Origin: Anarhynchus alexandrinus
Lineage: Eukaryota; Chordata; Aves; Charadriiformes; Charadriidae
DNA: 64,000 nt
Direction: 5' to 3'
Assembly: GCA_008711295.1 (NCBI GenBank)
Contig: VUYV01000512.1
Span: 299,336-363,335 of the forward strand
The notes beneath the pieces were generated by a model. The model saw only the letters and a program-made list of their open reading frames with translations. It searched no databases and had not been told where the DNA came from. A program made the translations under genes and the position numbers. The first letter of the stretch is position 1. Each line of letters starts with the position of its first letter. Positions 11,276 to 22,812 of the stretch are shown here, piece by piece.

Positions 11276-11673
11276 GAGAAAAGGTCAAGGTTCTGGGCAA
11301 GCTGAGCATGGTCTTGTGCCCTGGAGGGTGTCTTTCATGTAGGCACCCTGTCCTTCTTGGTCCTGCCCCCTTCTGCCAGCAAAGGGAAACTTGAGAGAGG
11401 TGGTGGGCTAAGGAAGGACAACCCTAGCTGTACCCATTGCTTTTCTCATCCCAAGCCACAGTGGCAGGACAACTGGAGATTAAGTCTTCAGCAGGAGGTG
11501 TCAAAGGGAAGGCAGAGGGGACAAAATGAGAGGTCATCGTGTCCCCAGTCCTCTCTTCCTTCTTGGCTTATTGGGGAGCCACTGTAGCAGGGCCTCATCC
11601 TATAATTTCTATCTAAGGCACAAGGTATGAGAGACCCAAGCATGGGGAGGGAAGATGCCTCATGCAAGGAGTG

Positions 11674-11699
11674 AAGAGTATATTTGTAGATATACTCTT
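11674..11699. repeat. 10-bp inverted repeat, 6-base loop
   Basis: Arms AAGAGTATAT and ATATACTCTT around TTGTAG, in otherwise purine-rich sequence. Confidence 0.8.
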
Positions 11700-14086
11700 G
11701 GGGAAAAATACAAGAAGTTTGGTTGATCAGTAAAGAGCTGGGTCAGAGAGAGAATAAAGTGAAGAGTAAGTTGGTGTCTGAAGCAGAGAAGAAGGTGTCA
11801 GGAGAGACATTGGGCAGACCTGGAGGAGGACAAGTTGATGGTGGAGGTGGGCATGAAGCAAGCCCAAGAGCACAGATATGGGTGGCTTAGCACATGGGCC
11901 AAGTAATCCTTTGTGCTGCCAGCAGGAATGGAAGAGGCTTTGTCAGAGGCAGGGCAGAGGCTCAGATGTGCTGAGGACTTGGGAGGAGAAGGGCACAAGA
12001 GATCAGGGGAAGGAAAACCGGGGGAAGCGAAATTGGAGGAAATTGGAGGGCAGGAAGGGTACCTTAGAGTGTCTATCTGTATGGGTGAGAAGGCTCTTCT
12101 AACTGCTCCACCCATTCCACTGCACAGTGTAGGGCCAAGGCTTAGTTTTTGTCATGGAGTTGGTAAGCCAGTAAAACCTACAAAATACTGGAGAAAGAAG
12201 AACAGCTGTTTTCTGCCCTGGCGTGTTGCTTTATCCCAGTTCCTGGTAGGGTTGCTTCAGGACTTGTCATAGACCTCTCACCAGTTAAATTATTTAATTT
12301 CAGAGCTGATTTGATCTGTACTGTTTTGAAAGCAGTTTTACGGACATTTGTCAAGGCACAATGGCCATATTTCTTCTAAACCAGATAGTTTTCTGAGTCA
12401 ACTGCTTGTTGCTCTATTCACTGTCCTACAGCCATTTGGGCAAGTGTCTATATTAGTACTTATTTCATACCTATGGTTTACACAGCTTTTTATCTATGGC
12501 ATTTCAAGGAGCTTGTAATTGAATTTCCATTGTCACTTTATTTGATTTACAAGAAAGAAGCATATATTGTAAGATTTTGGAGAAAAGCTGTTTTGAGGGA
12601 TTCGTGAGAACCAAAGAAAAATTCTCACTCAGTGTTTCTATATGTGGAGTTTGGCTTTGTAGGAATTTCTGATACTCAGATATTGATCCTGTGCATTGAC
12701 AAAAGCAATATGCACACTTTCCCACCCAGGGGCTTTGCAAAACCCACCCCACTCTTCACCTAAGTTGTAAATTAGTCCATACAACCCTATCCTGATCAGA
12801 GATCCTGGCAGCAGGTCCCATGCTTTGGAGAGCATGTCCAGGATCCCATGAAATGGCCATAACTTCTGCATGTGTCTTAGCCCACAAAACAAAAGTTCCT
12901 TCCTTTCTCAGCGGAAGAAAGCTTTGAGATGGACTGACACAAATGCTTTCAAGCCTCTTGTTCAGATACTGCATAAGGAGACACCAAAGAAGAGGTGGAT
13001 GGGGAAGTGGGACCACCATTAAGCCATCTCCTCTGATTCAGATGCATTGTTCTCTTGGCTTCTGTGGATCACAGAGTTAATATGTCTCATCCTCAAGACC
13101 TAAGTGATGTTTCACATTTCTGTCATGCTCATAGGAAGTTCATTCATCCCAAGAGACACATCACAACTTTTGCAATACTTCATAATCTTCTTCTTGGCAG
13201 TACAGTTAATGCTGACAACACTAGCCTGCCCACAGCATTTCACAGGGACTAGGCAGGATGTTTATTGTAACAAAAGACAAAAATTAGGAATAAGGCATGT
13301 CAGCTGAGTGATTCCCTTATATCCTGACATCCTCAGAGTTTGGGGTGTCATATGGCATGCCTGCCCTCAAAGACTTCTCCTGACGTACCTTTGGCCCAGC
13401 ACTTTGCATGATCCTCTTGCTTCTGCTGAACTCCTCTCACAGCAGTGTCAGTAGACATTCTTGGACTGCACCAGAAGTCCTGACTCCAGGCCACGGCATG
13501 TACTGAGTGTGTGTGGACTGCCCAGGTTGCAAGTGATCCTTTTCATGGTTGTTAGGAATTACAACCATGGTCAGCTTGGCAACTGCCCCAGTAAGAATTG
13601 CTTGCATCCTTTCCACAGACCCCAGGTCTGCCAGCTGAAGAGACCTGGCCCTCCTTTAGTACTGCCATCATTCAGTACCTTTGATTATCTTCATCACATT
13701 TCACAGTACCTGCTCTGATTCTCCTGGATCTTCACTATCAATGGGGATCAAGAACAGCCTGTATTCCAGGTATGTTTCCTGTCTTGGTCTCCAGCAGTAA
13801 TTCCTGATGTTCTGTTCTCCATGATGACCATCCAGGAGATTTGAGATGATATTTTTATAGAAAGTTATACTTAATTAAGTGCCTGTTGTATGTTGGAAAC
13901 TTATTATCCATAAAGAGAAACTGGTGAATTAGCTCAGATGTAGACATTCACGTTGTAGACATCCTCCTGTGATGAGGTAGATTTCTCCTCCCATGTCCCA
14001 TTGTGCTGCATTATTCTGTGAAAATGATGCTTCTTCCCCCAGCTATCAACCAAGGAGTAAATAATTCCTCAGCTCATCACAGGTAA

Positions 14087-14207
14087 TCTGGAGGGCTGAC
14101 TTTTACAGCTGACTAGCTCTTCTACAGCTTCTGTACTTCTTGACCTAAGCATNATAATCTGGAGGGCTGACTTTTACAGCTTCTGTACTTCTTGACCTAA
14201 GCATTGT
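14087..14207 (+). repeat. Short duplication around a single N (14153)
   Basis: AATCTGGAGGGCTGACTTTT through TTCTTGACCTAAGCAT occurs on both sides of the N. The left copy carries an extra 19 bp (TGACTAGCTCTTCTACAGC). This looks like two overlapping contig ends not merged because of an indel. Confidence 0.9.
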
Positions 14208-14389
14208 TCTGCAGCTTTACTAACACTCAACTGATCTGTATCTGGATGGTTTATGTTCTTCCTCAGCTCATGCCAACAGGAATGGCAAGAAACCGCAACT
14301 GTTGTCTGTGAGCACTGATTTCGTGGTGATTTAAGTTGAGATCCAGGCACAAGTCATCTCAGATAGGGGTGTAACAGAGACAGGAAAGG

Positions 14390-14545
14390 TTTGGAGAATT
14401 AGAGCAATGCTGATCAAAGACAGAGAAGGGCATCTGTAGAAGGAGCTACTGAGTAGGCTGGGATTCTTCAGTTTGGAAAAGAGAGAACTGATGGGAATAT
14501 GGTAGAGGTCTTCCAGACCAAATGGCTGATAGAGGGTGGACAAGA
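14390..14545 (+). mobile_element. Old CR1-like LINE fragment
   Basis: GGGATTCTTCAGTTTGGAAA, AGAACTGATGGGAATATGGT and AGAGGTCTTCCAGACCAAAT resemble an ancient sauropsid CR1 ORF2/3' region. It is strongly diverged with no tail. Confidence 0.5.
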
Positions 14546-16430
14546 ACTTAGAATTATTGGGGTATCAAATTAAGCTAGCTGGTGTCGTTAAAAAAAACCA
14601 CAATAAAACAACCAACCGACACTGGATGCAGTTCTTCACATAACGAAGATATTGTCACCAGGACTGCAGGCTACACCATGTCACAGAAGCCAAATATTTG
14701 CATGCAGTTTAAAGGAGAAACCATATAGATTTATGGAAGAGAAAAAAAACCCTGTTACTAAAACCATCAACACTACCTTGGGCTGGGGAAGTCCCTGAGC
14801 TGCAAATTCTTGGCGTCTGGGAAATTTTTCAGGGGAAGAGTCTCTACGTGCACATTCTGTTCTTGTACTTTTCCCGAGGAATCTGCTTTTGCACAGTGTC
14901 ATTGCTGGGCATGAGCCAAATTTGAAAATCTAAACAGAAAATCGGGAAAATTGGGAAACAGATCAAAAGTAAAATCAAATTACAAAGGTGGTAAAAATGA
15001 AAGCAAGGGACAGGTCAAAGGATCAGAAATATGCAAAACTTGAAAAGAAGAAAGGCAGAAGGGAAACTGATGAAACTCCTCTGGAAATGCCCACTGCTCC
15101 CTGAGGGCACTCAAGTAACTGGTGGGGGCTTCCTAGTGTAGTCTTGTCTGGAGAGGCAACGGGGCCAGGGACCAGTAGTTGGATCCATAGTCATCTATGG
15201 TGGTGGGCAGCCACAGACACCTGCTTGTCCCATGGGCAGAAGCTGTGTCAGAGCAGGGGGACACTGATGGGGAATCCAACAGCCCTGTGGACCCTCAGGT
15301 GAGATGGACACTGATAAAAATAAGTATCAGCAGGAGTCTCTAGAGGACCCAAAGGATGGCTTGCAGCCTTGAAATACATGTTCACCAGGGTCTGCCTCTC
15401 ACCACAAAAAAGAAACTGTGTGAGGGGTGTTGTGCCTTCACCACACAATGGTGTATTTTCCAACCTAAGTCCCAATCTGGACCTGACATAAACTGAAATC
15501 TTGGATTTCCACCTTCCTTTGCTAGTGAAAGGTCCTGCCACTCTATGTCTGTGCAGCGATCCAGGAAAAAAAGGGATAGAGTGATCAGATACTCTTCAGG
15601 CACAGTTTGAAGTGAGCCACTGTGATGTTACTTGTCCAGATAAAGTGGTGTGTTGGGCCATCCAGGAAGGCTGGTGAGACTCAAGTCCGACAATGAACCA
15701 TGCAGAGTCAAGATGAGGTGTCAGCAGAGACTGCACAGCTGTATGTTTGCTCCAGATAGAGAGAAGAGCAGGGTCAAGGTAGTCCTTGCACCCTGGAGGA
15801 AACAGGAGAGTAGAGGGGAGGTCACCCACCCCTGGTCATGCCAAAACACTGTCAGTTTTGCTAAGGTCCCTGGAAAAGGTCAACAACTTGGAGAGGCCTC
15901 CAAGGAGGTATCTTGGATAGATGGAAAAGAGCTGCTGATCATAATTAATATTCAAGCAGTTCATGTAGAGTTTCTGGGCTCCATCAGGGGAATCTGAGGA
16001 TGCCAATAAATGACAAACTGTGACAGTATAACAGTTCACTGCTGCCTAAAGAGGAATCTCCTCCTCCTTTCTCTATCCCCCTTCCGCTCCCAACAGCAGT
16101 CCTGGCCACTATTTTGCACAAGCTCTTTTTTGCCATATTCCGTGTAATCAGTGAGCTGAACTGGTCCATGGAGACATCTGTGGGCACCAAGCTGGTTCCG
16201 GGTGGGATATATGGGTACACAGCCCTTGGTGGAGAGACAGAAAATATGTGGAGAGCAGACCCTTCCTTTTATGATGTTAGATGTTGACCTGTCAGGTCTT
16301 AACATTAGAGAAGATTCCTTAATGGATGCCTTTATTACCGCTTTCTGGAATTTGCTGGATGCAAAAGATTAAAATTCTGGACTGTGACCCCAACTCAACA
16401 ATTTCTAGACATAAACTATGTCTCCATAAA
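14546..16430. other. Non-coding intergenic stretch
   Basis: No exon, repeat family or RNA gene recognised. Short ORFs on both strands are unrelated to known proteins as far as I can tell. Confidence 0.6.
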
Positions 16431-16451
16431 TCATAGAATCATAGAATCATA
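16431..16451 (-). mobile_element. 3' tip of a probably polymorphic CR1 insertion
   Basis: CATAGAATCATAGAATCAT abuts an N at 16452 and is the reversed CR1 terminal repeat. Together with 17124-17209 it brackets an insertion whose middle is missing. The left flank is AGACATAAACTATGTCTCC plus ATAAAT. Confidence 0.75.
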
Positions 16452-16476
16452 NCAGACATAAACTATGTCTCCATAA

Positions 16477-17122
16477 ATGCTTGCGGGCTGTAGAGAAGCA
16501 CAAACTGGAGCAAACCTGTAGTTTTGATCTTCAATCAAAACTACCCTCCTGATGAGTCTGTAACTCTGACGTATTACAGTCCTTGTCTTACTAGAAAATT
16601 TGGTATCTTCTTAGTTGCTTAAGTTGCTTAGTCCTTTTGTCAGTAGTTAGCTGTTAGCTGAGCTCACACCATCTCATGGAGCTTCCCCTGAGAACATCCA
16701 GCCCCAGACCCACGTGTGGCCCGGTAGCCAAACCCTTCAGCCACAGCATGGACTAGGCGTTAGACCCCCTGCTCGGACTGAGCCCTGCACTGTCAACATC
16801 TGAGCTTAGGTGAGCTGAACCTTACCCAAAGCGTCTTGAATTCAACTCCATAGTCTTCAGTTTAGTCCTTTTTCCAGTTAACCCAGGTGTGCCTGCAGCT
16901 CCCAGGTGCTGCAATGGTACAAGCTGATAATTTTGCAGGTATGAAAAAATTGTTCTTTCCAAAGCACTTAACACACATCTCATCAGTCAGGTGCATTTTG
17001 ATAGATGAGTCAGGTTTTGGAAAACAAAATCCAGGGAGTGCAGCCAAGCAGGGACTGTCCTGTCCCTTCCCCGTCCTCAACCAGTGGGACCACGTTCCAA
17101 GCGTGGGATCAATTCCTAGATC
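16477..17122 (+). repeat. Duplicated segment, copy 1 (empty-site haplotype)
   Basis: 646 bp nearly identical to 17210-17863, with one A/G difference near the start and an 8-bp length difference in the TTGCTTAG repeat. It is bounded by single Ns at 16452 and 17123. The sequence before it (16454-16476) repeats the left flank at 16407-16430 and continues into this copy without any CR1. Confidence 0.95.
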
Positions 17123-17123
17123 N

Positions 17124-17209
17124 TCATGTTGAGCTTCTCGTCGATCAGCACACCCAGGTCCTTCTCCTCAGTGCTGCTCTCCAGCCATTCCCCGCCCAAC
17201 CTTTCTCCA
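17124..17209 (-). mobile_element. 5' end of the same CR1 insertion
   Basis: Following the N at 17123, about 75 bp matches, in reverse, the CR1 ORF2 region at about 52375-52450 with only about two differences, so it is a young copy. Its right edge, near 17209, joins directly to the host sequence AATGCTTGCGGGCTG. Confidence 0.85.
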
Positions 17210-17863
17210 ATGCTTGCGGGCTGTGGAGAAGCACAAACTGGAGCAAACCTGTAGTTTTGATCTTCAATCAAAACTACCCTCCTGATGAGTCTGTAACTCT
17301 GACGTATTACAGTCCTTGTCTTACTAGAAAATTTGGTATCTTCTTAGTTGCTTAAGTTGCTTAGTTGCTTAGTCCTTTTGTCAGTAGTTAGCTGTTAGCT
17401 GAGCTCACACCATCTCATGGAGCTTCCCCTGAGAACATCCAGCCCCAGACCCACGTGTGGCCCGGTAGCCAAACCCTTCAGCCACAGCATGGACTAGGCG
17501 TTAGACCCCCTGCTCGGACTGAGCCCTGCACTGTCAACATCTGAGCTTAGGTGAGCTGAACCTTACCCAAAGCGTCTTGAATTCAACTCCATAGTCTTCA
17601 GTTTAGTCCTTTTTCCAGTTAACCCAGGTGTGCCTGCAGCTCCCAGGTGCTGCAATGGTACAAGCTGATAATTTTGCAGGTATGAAAAAATTGTTCTTTC
17701 CAAAGCACTTAACACACATCTCATCAGTCAGGTGCATTTTGATAGATGAGTCAGGTTTTGGAAAACAAAATCCAGGGAGTGCAGCCAAGCAGGGACTGTC
17801 CTGTCCCTTCCCCGTCCTCAACCAGTGGGACCACGTTCCAAGCGTGGGATCAATTCCTAGATC
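17210..17863 (+). repeat. Duplicated segment, copy 2 (CR1-bearing haplotype)
   Basis: 654 bp copy that continues without a break into downstream unique sequence (ATATTTGAACCC at 17864 on). It follows the CR1 5' end at 17124-17209. Confidence 0.95.
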
Positions 17864-18177
17864 ATATTTGAACCCACATAGCTTAACAATTGCTTTCAGG
17901 AGTTGTGTTTTGAATCCTCTGGGTTTGCTTTAAACCACGGTTTCCTGGCCGCATTGTGTGGGCTAGTAGCTAAGCGCACAGAGCTTCCTTTTGCAATCAG
18001 CTGCACGCTCCAGAAGACAGAAACTGCTCTGTGAAATAACCAAGGAGAAGACAAACGGCAACGCACATGAGCAAGAAAGTGATTAAGAGGAAACAAAGAG
18101 TGAACGTGGCTGCTGGACTTGAGGGTTCTGAGGATGAACTGGTAACAACCTCAAATCAATCATCTGCTATTTTTTAT

Positions 18178-18420
18178 CATACAATCATAGAATGGTTTGT
18201 GTTGGAAAGGACCTTAAAGATCACCCAGTTTCACTCCTCTGCCCTGGGCAGGGACACCTCCCACCAGCCCAGGTTGCTCCAAGCCCCGTCCAACCTGGCC
18301 TTGAACACCTCCAGGGATGGGGCAGCCACAGCTTCTCTGGGCAACTTGGGCCCTTATTCTTCCTAATATCTATTCTAAATATACCCTCTTCCAGTTTGAA
18401 GCCATTCCCCCTCATCCTGT
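18178..18420 (-). mobile_element. CR1 LINE fragment, 3' end
   Basis: CATACAATCATAGAATGG start, the reversed CCTTGAACACCTCCAGGGAT block and CCAGTTTGAAGCCATTCCCC. The right edge is next to a perfect hairpin at 18420-18445. Confidence 0.95.
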
Positions 18421-18445
18421 TTATTTGCCTTTTTAGGCAAATAAA
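18420..18445. repeat. Perfect 11-bp inverted repeat, TTTT loop
   Basis: TTATTTGCCT, TTTT, AGGCAAATAA with one more T-A pair outside. It is adjacent to the CR1 truncation edge. Confidence 0.85.
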
Positions 18446-19506
18446 TTTAAGTGGGGTAGAGCCTGGGAGAGTTTAGAAGCTAAACACTGTGCTGAGATGA
18501 ATAGAAAAGAACAGAACAGAAATAAATTTGGGCTGAGAGGGAAGGTAGGAAACGTTGATGTAATGCACACTCTGGCGAAGAGGAGGGGAGGGGTTGAAAA
18601 CATTACTATTCGAACCACAGCTCAATAAGAAACCAAAGAAAAAGCTGTAAAAATCTAGCCAAATAAACCCTTTACACAGATTTGGTAAACTAGGCTCTGT
18701 TTTGGGATTTGTGTTACCTTCCTTTTGCAGATGGAAAAACATTGCAGCCTGAACGTTAGTGATGCTGACTGTCTGAGAGGGACATCTCTCCCTCGCAAGG
18801 ATGGCTCGACTTAGGTCTAAATTTGAGACCCCAATATTTTAATCTGAACAGAACGAGTAGCAAACGTGAGTCTTGCTCTAATTCTGGAAAAGAGCAAATT
18901 GCCAGGGCTGGTTTTTCTCCCTGTGTCCCATCCCTCCCCATGCTACCGTCTCCTTGCCAGCAGGTGGTACTGTGCCCCCAAGGATCGCGCAAGCAGCAGG
19001 GCCTCCTTTGGAGGGGCTTTTCCAGCAGAAATCTTTCCTAACAATTAGTAAAGATGCTCGCTATTTTTCTCTGACCTACCTATTCACCCTACCACCCTTG
19101 GAGCCCTTTTCTCCCTGAACCACTCTTGCCCTGTGCTCCTGAGATGAGGCGCGTGGAGTGCAGGGTGGTCTGCTTGCAGGGGGAGCTCCCACCACTCCTC
19201 AGTGACACTTACCACACAGGTGAGTGTGTACTTGGATTTTGCTTCCCTTCCATCGCCTGGAGCAGCCCCATCCCAGAGAGCTGTGGGAGATGGGGTGCGA
19301 TGGGCCAGTCCTCCATGTATGCTTCTTGCAGAATAGCTGTCCTCTTGCATCCTCACAGCTGGGACACCCAAGTGATGGGCACTGCCGGGCAGCCAAAGGG
19401 GTACTTGGCACCCCCTTGGGGAAGGTGTTTTCAGGGATATAATCTGGTACCTGTGTTTCGCTGGACAGCCCAAGTTTGTTTGTGGTGGGACCAGGAAACC
19501 ATCAGA

Positions 19507-19612
19507 TGGTGCTGAGAGACACGACTTAGTGATTATTTGGGCAGTGTTGGGTTGATGATTGGACTCGATGATCTTAAAGGTTCCTTCCAACCCAGATGAT
19601 TCTATGATTCTA
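19507..19612 (+). mobile_element. CR1 LINE fragment, 3' end
   Basis: Tail only: GGGCAGTGTTGGGTTGATGA, TTGGACTCGATGATCTTAAA, then GATGATTCTATGATTCTAT. The - strand ORF at 19084-19641 begins inside this tail and is not a gene. Confidence 0.93.
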
Positions 19613-21245
19613 TATACAGCCAGTGCCTCAACACATCTCAAATGGCCATGCTATGTTATAATGCTACATGGTCAGCTGTGGCAGGTCCACTGGATGGCAC
19701 TGTGTCCCACTCTCCCAAGCTCTCCTGGCAAGTCACCCCCATCCTATCACACTTATTCCCCAGATCACAGACCACAGCGAGCATAGGTCGGCTGGTTTGC
19801 AGGTCAGCAGTAATTCCTGTGCTGCCTGTATTGCATTTTAGGACACTCTTCCTTTAAAATAAAGATGGTCTTTGAGAAACACTAGTAATTGAGAATCAGC
19901 CACTGGATGCAAAAATATGAGCAGGACACGATATGCTGCACATCTGAGTTCTGATACACAAACATACACTGTCATGAGCGTAGAGACAACGGTCCCGCTC
20001 CAATACGCAGAAAACCTACTCTTCCCTGTATGCACTTGCAATCAAAAATGTGAGAACAAAACAAAAGGAGCAATATATGAAGGTGGCACTGATGTAAATA
20101 GAGATTACACACACTCCCCAAAAAAAGTTATTTTTACAGCAGCTCAGTCCCCAGCTGTGATTCACCACTTAGCCCCACAAACAGGGTACCAGGATAGCTG
20201 AGGGGGTGTCACCAGGAGGGGAACACGTGGCTGTGACGACACTGTGACAGAGATATTTAAGCCAGGACAGTCACCAAGGAGGGCCTGAGGAGCCCTCACC
20301 ACTCTCTCTGGACTAGGAACACTGTGGGGTGGGTACAAAGAGGACTGCACCGGCTGGGGGATGCTCCAGCTGGCTTTTCTGCCTTGTTATGGAACACAAA
20401 TGGATTTACATGGATCAAAAGTGAGGCTCCGCTAGCTTTTTAGCTCTGGGAAGCTCCAGCTTCCCCTGGCAATAAGACCTCCAAGGGTGGCACACTTGCC
20501 AAGCTACGTCTCAGGGAAGTTGATGCTCATACACTCCGAGGGGTGCAAGTTCCTTTTATTTTTGTCGGAAGACAGCAGGCAGGATTGTCCTCAGACACTG
20601 CGAAAGCATAAAGCACAGAGCCTGGAAATGATCAGCTGCTCTGCAAAGCAACACCATGGTAGGAGCTGAGAAATAAGGCCCATTTGGGGGTTAGGAAGAT
20701 GGGTTGCATGGTTGCGTGTCCAGGGAGCAGAGGTGGGAATGGGAGCCATAGCTACCCAGAACACTAAAACCTGGCAAAGGCAGGCAAAAACATGTCTACA
20801 AACACTTGCCCAGATAATTCTCAGTTGTTGCAGCTGCTCTTCATTTAATGATATTAACCTTCATTAAAGGCAGGTTCCTCCTGAGCAGAGAAGTCTATCA
20901 CTGGGAATGGGGCGGCTGACCAGACATCATTCAGCTTCTGGCGAGCAGGCAGGGTTCATGTCTGAATTCCTGCTGTGATCCCAGGACTGTGCCCACTTTC
21001 GGGACAGCTTCCACTGGACATACTTCTGCTTGCACCATGCCCAGTGTTTATCTGGCCAGCCACATGCCTTACCTGCTGCATGGAGCCTGGGAGAACATGC
21101 AAGCAGGATCTTCGCTTTGTAACCCATTGGTCGGATGACTCCTGTGAAGGTGTCCTGGACTATTTAAGTGTTCTGTGTTATTATCATGCACAAAACCTAG
21201 ACTAAATAGTGGATTAACTTGTAAAACAATACAGCATCATCATCA

Positions 21246-21400
21246 ACTCATAGAAGTGCTGGTGGGAAGGAACCTTTGGAGGTCACCTGCTGAAAGCAAG
21301 ACTAATGCCAGAACGTTTCCCGTGGTTTTGTCCCTCTGAGTCTCCAAAACCTCCAAGGATAGATATCCCTCAGCCTTTCCCGGTAATAAGATCCCTTCAA
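21246..21400 (-). mobile_element. Diverged CR1 fragment (GTGCTGGTGGGAAGG-type subfamily)
   Basis: CATAGAAGTGCTGGTGGGAA start and a later ACCTCCAAGGATAGATATCC block match the reversed 3' end of the subfamily also seen at 8268 and 59246. Confidence 0.6.
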
Positions 21401-21879
21401 ACACAGTTCTGGGTTTAGAAAGAAACCCAAGAAGCTGATGGAAACAAACTGAGGGTTGCACAACCATACCAACTCCATCAGTCTGCCCCCGGCACTGGGA
21501 CTTTGACCTTTCTGTCCCATTCAGCGGTTGGTTCCAGGGGTAGCTCTGCTCTCAGCAGCAGAAGGCTACTGCAGGGTGGGAGCCAGAAGCCGGTTACCCA
21601 TCCTGGCCCAGCCTCTCCCCTCTGTCCTTGTGCCTCACTCATGTCACAGCATCCAACACCACAGCTCGGCACAAGAGGTGGAAATGGGCTCTGGAGAAAC
21701 ATCCTAAGGGTTGGGAGGGAGAGCAGAGCCCCGCCTGGGTCACCACACCATGCCCCCAGCCATACCTGCTCTTTCATAGCTCGCCGGGACACTCACAGCA
21801 CCAAAGGTCCAAGAAGACCTGAATACCCCTGACAACACATGAAAAAGGAGAATTGGGCTTTGATAACTCAGCTGAGTCC

Positions 21880-22440
21880 AGCTGGCCGGGAGGCGAGAGC
21901 TGCAGGCTGAGATACGCTTTGCTCCCAGCGCTGGGCTACGCTGGCAGGAGACTCATTTCTCTTGCTGGCACCTCTGCCTTCCCTTTGCCTTTTTGTCCCT
22001 TGTGTATAACGTCAAATGGGCCCGAGCAGGATTCTTCGCAGCGTATTACGCTATGGACTGGAAGTGCGAGTATCCAGCTGTAACCCCGCGATGAGGAAGA
22101 CCCAAGAGCATAACCTGAGCGCTGCAACACACCTTCGGGTCTTGCATTACGCAACCGTCACTGAAGAAATTGGAGGAGGCAGCACAGAGCTGAATTTATC
22201 CCTTTCACTTTAATTTCTGGCATTCGGTAAGCCAGATCCCTCCCGAAAACCCGAGAGCCGTGGCAAGCAAGAAAACTGTCTCCAGCTGCCCTGGAAAAGG
22301 TCTTGAGTCCCCCCTTCCTCGTGGAGGCTGTTTCGTTGCAGGGGCTGGTGTGACGACAGACGGCGCGAGCTGTTCACCAGCTCTGAACACGTAAAAATTT
22401 CATAACTACAGAGGAAACGGGGGCGGCGCACTGCGGAGGG
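21880..22440. promoter_or_regulatory. CpG-enriched islet about 9 kb upstream of WNT3
   Basis: I counted about 32 CpG dinucleotides in 600 bp (21841-22440) at roughly even base composition, near the random expectation, whereas the segment 19981-20520 has about eight. This indicates low germline methylation, typical of promoters or developmental enhancers. A C/EBP- or PAR bZIP-like ATTACGCAAC lies at 22146-22155. No coding sequence is recognisable. It could be a WNT9B/WNT3 enhancer or the promoter of an unannotated transcript. Confidence 0.5.
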
Positions 22441-22793
22441 GGGAATAATGGGCTGAAAGAGGCAGAGGTCTGCCTTGCAGGGATGGGTCCCCAGGGCAAA
22501 GGGTGCACAACTTGTCCTAGATTTTTTTTTTTTTATCCCCTTCTTTTTTTTTCCTGAGATCCGAATGTATAATTGCAGGAGGGGACAAGGGGGAAAATGA
22601 GCCGAAGACTCGTAACTGCAGAGGCCGGTCCCTGTGAGCAAAGGGCCACATGTCTCCTTTTATCGCCAGCCATAATTCCCTCCTTGGCTCAAAGGCGGCT
22701 GTGAAAAGAGCAGGACTGGTTCAAACTTCCTTGGGGTCTCCGTGGCAACCAGCCCTGCAGGAGCCTTTTCTTCCTTTCCCCCCTTTCCTCTTT

Positions 22794-22812
22794 TGTTGTT
22801 GTTGTTGTTGTG
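22794..22812 (+). repeat. (GTT)n microsatellite
   Basis: Six GTT/TTG units, translated as poly-Gln on the - strand but not in a gene. Confidence 0.95.

Larger units (their letters stand above)
9066..14086. other. Non-coding intergenic stretch, partly purine-biased
   Basis: Holds the hairpins and 28-bp repeat listed separately. From about 11400 to 12060 the + strand is strongly purine-biased (GGAGGAGAAG-like). ORFs at 10916-11305 and 11913-12272 have no recognisable features. Confidence 0.6.

Noticed and set aside
16862..17821. Two identical 72-aa - strand ORFs (16862-17080 and 17603-17821), as a duplicated gene
   Set aside because: They are the same sequence in the two haplotype copies of the 650-bp segment, with no recognisable protein features.
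19084..19641. 185-aa - strand ORF
   Set aside because: Its N-terminus is antisense CR1 tail and the rest has no recognisable features.
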